62,816 bases of DNA from Oscillospiraceae bacterium (GTDB lineage Bacteria > Bacillota > Clostridia > Oscillospirales > Oscillospiraceae): positions 1-62,816 of the forward strand of contig JAFSLL010000203.1 of NCBI GenBank assembly GCA_017448455.1. The letters are read 5' to 3'. The notes beneath the pieces are model-generated. The model saw only the letters and a list, made by a program, of their open reading frames with translations. It was not told the DNA's origin and did not search any database. Numbering within the stretch: position 1 is the first letter of the stretch; each line of letters begins with the position of its first letter. A program made the translations under genes and the position numbers. Shown here one piece after another: positions 58,505 to 62,816 of the stretch.

Positions 58505-58532
58505 GTTGTCATAGTCTGGATTTTTAAAAGCT

Positions 58533-59861
58533 TTAGAAGACCAGGGAGCCAAGCAGATAAGCCGCCAGAGCGTCTACAACGGCCATTACAAGTCCGGGAA
58601 GGAGATAACTGGTGTTGAATACGAACTTGCCGATCTTGGTGGTGCCAGCCGTGTCAAAGGCGATGGCAGCAAGGCTCTCAGATGCGGCCGGAATCAGGAA
58701 GTGGGAACCGATGGTAGCCCAGCCTGCAAGCAGAACGGGAGTGCTGATGCCAAGTGCAATACCCAGAGGAACAACGATCGCGGTGGTGGATGCCTGGGAG
58801 GTGGTGATGTTGCCTACCAGATAACATGCGATAATAAAGATCCAGGGATACTTGTTTGTAAAGCCGGAGACAACTTCAGTCAGATAGGAGGACTGGGAGC
58901 CGATGAAGATGTTGACCATCCAGCAGAGGCCGATAACGATAACAGCAGCAAACACTCCGGAGCGGAAGACCTGGGTGCTTAGAATGTCGTCAGGCTTCTG
59001 ATCCTTCATCATAAGAGCAATAACGGCTGCAGCAACCAGCATGAAGATCTGAATGATGTCTGTCATTCCAAGTTTATTGCCGTTTCCGAGCACTGGGCGG
59101 AGAGCGGGAATCGCACCGAGCAGTACGACGCAGACCATGGCGCCCATGAAAACGGCCACGGAAGCCTTGCTGACTTTGCTGAATCTTGAAAAATCAATGA
59201 CCTTCTCTTCGTGCTTCTCTTCAATCTTCAGCGTACCGTCGGCAACACGGCGCTGGAACTCAGGATCATCTGCCAGCTCCTTGCCTTTCTTGAGCATAAC
59301 GACACCGGCGGCGATGGAACCGAGAAGAGTGGCAGGGATCATAACCAGGAGAATCTGCACCAGACCGACACCGGCGGACTCTTCCATGAAGCCGATCAGC
59401 GCAGCCATCGCGGCTGCGAGCGGCGTGGCGCAGACTGCGTTCTGAGAGGACACGATGGATGCCGCGATCGGGCGTTCAGGACGGATGCCGTTTTCAATGG
59501 CAAGTTCGTTCACGATGGGCAGGATGCTCCAAACGATATGGCCGGTGCCACAGCAGAATACAAAGATCCACGACACGATCGGAGCCAGAACGGTGACAGA
59601 TTTCGGATGCTTGCGGAGGATTTTTTCCGCTATCGCGACAAGATAATCGATACCGCCGATAGCCTGCATGGCTCCGCCCGCCAGAACGACACAGAGAATG
59701 ATACGCAAAACCGTGAGAGGAGGATCGGACATCTGCGCGCGGAAGATAAAGGTGAAGATAAACACACCAATACCACCGGCAAGCGTGAGGAAGACGCCAC
59801 CTTTACGGACACCCCAGAAAATCAGGGCGAGCAGAACAATCAGTTCAATCCAGAATAGCAT
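58533..59861 (-). CDS. Dcu-family anion transporter of the Amadori locus
   Basis: A 442-residue polytopic membrane protein with the pattern of DcuA/DcuB anaerobic C4-dicarboxylate carriers: N-terminal MLFWIELIVLLALIFWGVRK, then GGIDYLVAIAEKILRKHPK, VLAPIVSWIFVFCCGTGHI and RPIAASIVSSQNAVCATPL. Length fits the family. Within a fructosamine locus it is more likely to import a glycated amino acid with a carboxylate than succinate or fumarate. From memory, the Salmonella fructose-asparagine locus also relies on a transporter of this general type; this is not verified here. AAAGGAG precedes the ATG. No ABC or AAT permease, the usual frl carriers, is present. Confidence 0.8.
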   Translation of the reverse strand: MLFWIELIVLLALIFWGVRKGGVFLTLAGGIGVFIFTFIFRAQMSDPPLTVLRIILCVVLAGGAMQAIGGIDYLVAIAEKILRKHPKSVTVLAPIVSWIFVFCCGTGHIVWSILPIVNELAIENGIRPERPIAASIVSSQNAVCATPLAAAMAALIGFMEESAGVGLVQILLVMIPATLLGSIAAGVVMLKKGKELADDPEFQRRVADGTLKIEEKHEEKVIDFSRFSKVSKASVAVFMGAMVCVVLLGAIPALRPVLGNGNKLGMTDIIQIFMLVAAAVIALMMKDQKPDDILSTQVFRSGVFAAVIVIGLCWMVNIFIGSQSSYLTEVVSGFTNKYPWIFIIACYLVGNITTSQASTTAIVVPLGIALGISTPVLLAGWATIGSHFLIPAASESLAAIAFDTAGTTKIGKFVFNTSYLLPGLVMAVVDALAAYLLGSLVF

Positions 59862-59952
59862 GCTTTTTACTCCTTTCGTTTTTCAGGGCAGTCTTTCTGC
59901 CTCTCTGAATCTCCCGCCTGTTATATCCCTGGACGGGGCAGGGAATTTCACC

Positions 59953-60849
59953 TTATTTTCTGTTGTCTATGATGCGGCCGTCAATCGGTACGCCGTAACC
60001 GAAGGCACCTTCCATACTGCAGACTTTTGCGGCGAATGCCGCGCCTTCCTTCATGGCTGGAACCAGATCCTCCGAGAGATCCATGCTGCCATCCAGAGCT
60101 AATTCGCCGGCAGCCTGCTTTTTCAGCAGATAACTCAGGAACGTCGCAAAGTAAGAATCTCCCGCACCCATCGTATCAAATACATCGTCTGAGAGAACCG
60201 CCGGCGCATAATAAAAGCGGTTCCGATAGAGAAGATAGGAGCCCTCCTCACCGATCGTCCCCAGGACCAGTGGTACACCGTAGGAAGCTGTTTTTTTCAT
60301 CTCCCGTTCACGCTCTTCGTCGCTGAGATGCGCACAGGAAAGGAGTGCAACCTGAATATAAGGACAGATTTTTGCCAGATACTCGTCTGTCCAGCGCAGG
60401 GAGAAGTCATAGGCAATGGGAACACCCGCAGAGGCTACCAGAGGGAGTTCATCTTCGATATAGGCATTCAGATCGGAATAGATCAGATCAAAGCTTTTGA
60501 TATAAGTCAAATCTTCTTCGGTGAAGGCATAGGGATTGACCGCCGCAACGCCTCCCTTGTTGGAACCGATGAATACACGGTCGCTTCCCGCAAGGGTGAC
60601 ACAGGCGAAGCCATTCTCTCCTTCATAATTTCTGCAGTGACTGAAATCGATCTTCAAATCCGCCAGTGTTCTGCGCAGGCAGTCAGCAACCTCATCAGAA
60701 CCGAATTTTCCCAGGAACGCTGCATCTACGCCGTTCATGACTGCATAAGCGCAGGTATTAACGGCCTGACCGCCGGGATACATCTTCCCTCGGGAGAGAT
60801 ACTTGTCACAAACGTCATCGCCGATGGCTAAGAGTCTGGCCTTTCTCAT
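59953..60849 (-). CDS. PfkB-family kinase, FrlD/FraD-like
   Basis: A 298-residue ribokinase-fold kinase. LLAIGDDVCDKYL (6-18) and KMYPGGQAVNTCAYA (22-36) match FrlD (YPGGNAVNVA). Motif 2 is DTMGAGDSYFATF with base D231. It should phosphorylate C6 of the imported fructosamine, giving the substrate of the adjacent FrlB-like deglycase, whose gene ends 21 bases upstream. The 91-base gap to the transporter gene holds only an SD. It differs clearly from the second kinase at 54.7 kb. Confidence 0.85.
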   Translation of the reverse strand: MRKARLLAIGDDVCDKYLSRGKMYPGGQAVNTCAYAVMNGVDAAFLGKFGSDEVADCLRRTLADLKIDFSHCRNYEGENGFACVTLAGSDRVFIGSNKGGVAAVNPYAFTEEDLTYIKSFDLIYSDLNAYIEDELPLVASAGVPIAYDFSLRWTDEYLAKICPYIQVALLSCAHLSDEEREREMKKTASYGVPLVLGTIGEEGSYLLYRNRFYYAPAVLSDDVFDTMGAGDSYFATFLSYLLKKQAAGELALDGSMDLSEDLVPAMKEGAAFAAKVCSMEGAFGYGVPIDGRIIDNRK

Positions 60850-60870
60850 CGTACTGCTCCTTCTCCGTAA

Positions 60871-61881
60871 TCAGTATGCAACCTTCCACATGTAGCGGCG
60901 GGTGCTGAGCGGATGACAACGGGCTTCGGCAAGTGCATGGTTGTAGATGGGATAAACATTGTTAAACAGCGAGTGATTGAAATAATCCACAACAGAGGCG
61001 TCGATGACGGACAATCCCAGTTCTTTGGCATCCAGGACTTCCAGCCGTTTGCCATAGGTGCGAAGGAACCGCAGCGCGCGTTCATCGAGTTCGCGGGTTG
61101 TCCCTTCGTTAACCTGAATGACGAAAGGAACGTTGGCATCGGTCACTTCAAACGGGCCATGGAAGAATTCTCCCGTGTGAATGCAGGCGGACTGGATCCA
61201 CTGCATCTCCATGAATATGCAGATGCTTTCCATATAAGCGGCACCCCAAGCCGCTCCACTTCCCATGGTGTAGAGGAAGCTGTCATTTTTGTACTCCTGC
61301 GCAAAGGCAACAGCGCGGTCGGCAACCTGCGCGCGGGCTTTCCGGATCACGCTTGTAATGAGTTCCAGACCACGGTAGTACGCCTCGTAGTGTGCATAGC
61401 CCTCGCTGCGCTCGACAGTCTCTACAGCGAGCGTAAGTGCGCAGAGCGTTTTCTCTCCGGCGTAGTCGATATCACCCGCCAGATGATCCGGACTGGCATC
61501 AAATTCATACCGGACAACATAATCCCCATAGGGTATAATCTCAGAGTCTTCCAGCCATGTCAGAAGAATAACTGCCGCGCCCTTTTCCTTCCCGAGACGC
61601 GCTGCCGCGATCGTCTCCGGCGTATTGCCTTTATGGCAGGAAAGGCATATAATGGAATTGACTCCAAAATCCTTTGGTGTGCTGTGCAGAAACTCGTTAC
61701 TGCTGATGACAGCGCTGCGAAGAACCGTGCTCTCACGCTGCATAAAGTTTGCTGCAGGTACCAGAGCTCCGAAAGAGCCGCCGCATCCTACATAGTACAG
61801 AGATTTGACGCCGCCTACGGCTTTCTTGTCTTCGAAGATTTTCGCGGTAATCTCCCGAATTTGTTCAGCCTGCTTAACCAT
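60871..61881 (-). CDS. SIS-domain fructosamine-6-phosphate deglycase, FrlB/FraB-like
   Basis: A 336-residue protein with two SIS domains (about 20-150 and 190-320), related to the glucosamine-6-phosphate synthase isomerase domain. The first has YYVGCGGSFGALVPA. The second carries MEMQWIQSACIHTGEFFHGPFE; E225 and H241 are 16 apart, matching the E214/H230 pair reported for Salmonella FraB (from memory). FrlB and FraB split the 6-phosphate Amadori compound into glucose-6-phosphate and free amino acid. The gene is first in the minus-strand locus, with AGGAGGAG before ATG and a good promoter at 61946. Confidence 0.87.
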   Translation of the reverse strand: MVKQAEQIREITAKIFEDKKAVGGVKSLYYVGCGGSFGALVPAANFMQRESTVLRSAVISSNEFLHSTPKDFGVNSIICLSCHKGNTPETIAAARLGKEKGAAVILLTWLEDSEIIPYGDYVVRYEFDASPDHLAGDIDYAGEKTLCALTLAVETVERSEGYAHYEAYYRGLELITSVIRKARAQVADRAVAFAQEYKNDSFLYTMGSGAAWGAAYMESICIFMEMQWIQSACIHTGEFFHGPFEVTDANVPFVIQVNEGTTRELDERALRFLRTYGKRLEVLDAKELGLSVIDASVVDYFNHSLFNNVYPIYNHALAEARCHPLSTRRYMWKVAY

Positions 61882-61945
61882 TTTTCTCTCCTCCTAATTC
61901 ATCGCTTTTGAATTTGTATTATATTATCTTGCTTTGTATGGCTTT

Positions 61946-61974
61946 ATATTAAGCACGGTCAATACAATTGTCAA
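61946..61974 (-). promoter_or_regulatory. Promoter of the Amadori operon
   Basis: Minus-strand TTGACA (61969-61974), a 17-base spacer and TAATAT (61946-61951). The leader to ATG 61881 is about 60 nt and has no obvious hairpin. Confidence 0.75.
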
Positions 61975-62127
61975 CAGTTTTTATCTCTCTTTTTTGTTTT
62001 CAGCGTTTTCAACAAAGAGAGAGTTTGATAGTTGGTGGTTTTGACGAATTCATTCTTCCTGATATCACTCGACAATTGGTAACACAACTGTTCTGTTTTG
62101 TAATTGTATTATTCAGAAGGTTTTTCC

Positions 62128-62156
62128 TTTACAACTTGAAAGGGATTTGCTATAAT
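62128..62156 (+). promoter_or_regulatory. Promoter of the GntR regulator gene
   Basis: TTTACA, a 17-base spacer and TATAAT, about 43 bases before ATG 62199. Confidence 0.75.
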
Positions 62157-62198
62157 TTGTATCATATTTCTACAGCGCCAAATGAAAAGGATGTTATT

Positions 62199-62816
62199 AT
62201 GGATCAGATCAACAAGACCAGCTCTGTGCCTCTTTACGAACAACTGTATGAAAAACTGAAAGACGCCATTGACAACGGCAGTTATCCTGCCGGCAGCAGG
62301 CTGCCAACCGAAGCGGAGATCAGCGAAGAATACCAGGTCAGTCGGGTTACCGTCCGTAAGGCAATGGAGATTCTGGAAAAGGAAGAATACCTGGTTCGCA
62401 AGGTTGGAAAAGGTACCTTTGTGAAAGAGAACAAGCTTTCGCGCACAATGTCGTCGACTGTTATGGGCTTCTCTGAAATGTGCCGGAGCATGGGATTCAC
62501 GCCAGGAGCAAAGACCGTTAAGATTGATTTTGAAGATCCCTCCGTCAAGGATGCCGCAAGGCTGGGCATTCCGGAGGACAGCAAAATCCTCGTAATCGAA
62601 CGGATTCGATACGCCGATGAGATGCCCGTTGTCTTGGAGACAACCAAATTTACGGAGGATTTCTTCTTTCTTTTTAATGAAGATCTGAACAACTGCTCCC
62701 TCTATGAGACCATTTTTAAACATATGGGAATAAGATTTACGGGATCTGCCAAACGGCTTGAGGTTGTGTTCGCAAACTATCAGGAATCCCGTTACCTTGG
62801 GATTTCTGTTGGCTAC
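62199..62816 (+). CDS. GntR-family regulator with UTRA domain (3' end outside window)
   Basis: The first 206 residues of a HutC-subfamily regulator. The N-terminal winged helix (about 8-75) has PLYEQLYEKLKDAIDNGSYP, LPTEAEISEEYQVSRVTVRK and GKGTFV. The UTRA ligand domain begins at about 80 (MGFSEMCRSMGFTPGAKT) and contains ERIRYADEMPVVLETTKF, then SLYETIFKHMGIRFTG. Only the last about 40 residues are missing. It is divergent from the deglycase operon, and FrlR and FraR are GntR/UTRA regulators, so it likely represses the locus until a phosphorylated sugar-amine binds UTRA. ATG 62199 has AAAAGGATG as SD; ATG 62191 is out of frame. Confidence 0.9.
   Translation, partial: MDQINKTSSVPLYEQLYEKLKDAIDNGSYPAGSRLPTEAEISEEYQVSRVTVRKAMEILEKEEYLVRKVGKGTFVKENKLSRTMSSTVMGFSEMCRSMGFTPGAKTVKIDFEDPSVKDAARLGIPEDSKILVIERIRYADEMPVVLETTKFTEDFFFLFNEDLNNCSLYETIFKHMGIRFTGSAKRLEVVFANYQESRYLGISVGY

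Larger units (their letters stand above)
61882..62198. other. Divergent regulatory region of the Amadori locus
   Basis: A 317-base AT-rich region with no gene. It holds the operon promoter (61946-61974, minus) and the regulator promoter (62128-62156, plus). AATACAATT (61961-61969) lies in the spacer of the first, and its reverse complement AATTGTATT (62102-62110) lies just upstream of the second. These inverted 9-mers are candidate GntR operators. ACAACTGTT / AACAGTT-like words also recur. Confidence 0.6.

Noticed and set aside
58533-59861. A plain succinate/fumarate exchanger
   Set aside because: The fold fits, but its place between kinase and epimerase genes of a sugar-amine operon makes that substrate less likely; not excluded.
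1-62816. CRISPR array, prophage, insertion sequence or toxin-antitoxin pair
   Set aside because: I read no regularly spaced repeats, transposase or integrase motifs, phage structural genes or paired small toxin/antitoxin frames.

Overview
The window looks like a chromosomal segment of a strictly anaerobic, GC-rich gut Firmicute, most likely an Oscillospiraceae-type Clostridium (inference). Supporting signs are biotin-dependent Na+ oxaloacetate decarboxylation beside PEP carboxykinase, a flavodiiron/rubredoxin protein, a DUF951 protein, a CD1247-type protein next to efp, a SAM-I riboswitch on metK, sigma-A promoters with 16-17 bp spacers and strong SD sequences. I see no transposase, phage module or CRISPR array. 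Base composition is visibly more AT-rich from about 42 kb to the end than in the first 40 kb.

Layout. 0-6.5 kb (+): the end of pckA; an oxaloacetate decarboxylase operon (alpha, gamma, separate biotin carrier, beta); an acyl-CoA:carboxylate CoA-transferase; a HAD phosphatase; and proC. 6.6-12.6 kb (-): a GH2 glycosidase with a GPH-type sugar symporter, and a Na/Pi cotransporter with a PhoU-like tail. 12.7-14.7 kb (+): a PhoP/PhoR-like two-component pair. 14.8-18.2 kb (-): pentaheme nitrite reductase NrfA with ResB and CcsA. 18.4-21.5 kb (+): two tandem leucine-rich-repeat surface proteins. 21.5-31.3 kb: rpsB-tsf, a CotH/lamin-tail lipoprotein, rarA-DUF951, efp, an MsmK-type ABC ATPase behind a long structured leader, a DJ-1-family protein and trmL. 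31.4-38.2 kb: a SWIM/SNF2 helicase with a cyclophilin lipoprotein, and a second GH2 enzyme. 38.3-44.6 kb: the RdgB pyrophosphatase, a flavodiiron-flavin reductase-double rubredoxin fusion, a Lin0512 protein and iscR-nifS-nifU. 44.7-49.7 kb: an O-antigen-ligase-like membrane protein, an FUSC/HAD-like fusion, tRNA-Met and tRNA-Glu, and metK. 49.7-53 kb (-): a polyphosphate-polymerase-type VTC protein, DUF4956 and a Cthe_2159-type surface protein.

The most interesting region is 53.2-62.8 kb. A ten-gene minus-strand locus diverges from a GntR/UTRA regulator. It encodes a FrlB/FraB-like SIS deglycase, two PfkB kinases of FrlD type, a Dcu-family transporter, three FrlC-like TIM-barrel isomerases, an amidohydrolase, a YjbQ protein and a small cupin-like protein. 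I infer a catabolic locus for Amadori (fructosamine) compounds that is larger than the known frl and fra systems, with an unusual transporter and extra enzymes of unknown role.

The other main points of interest are the multi-hairpin leader before the ABC ATPase gene (28.78-28.97 kb), the FprA-Hrb-like fusion at 39.5 kb, the degenerate HAD domain fused to an FUSC exporter, and nrfA without nrfH.
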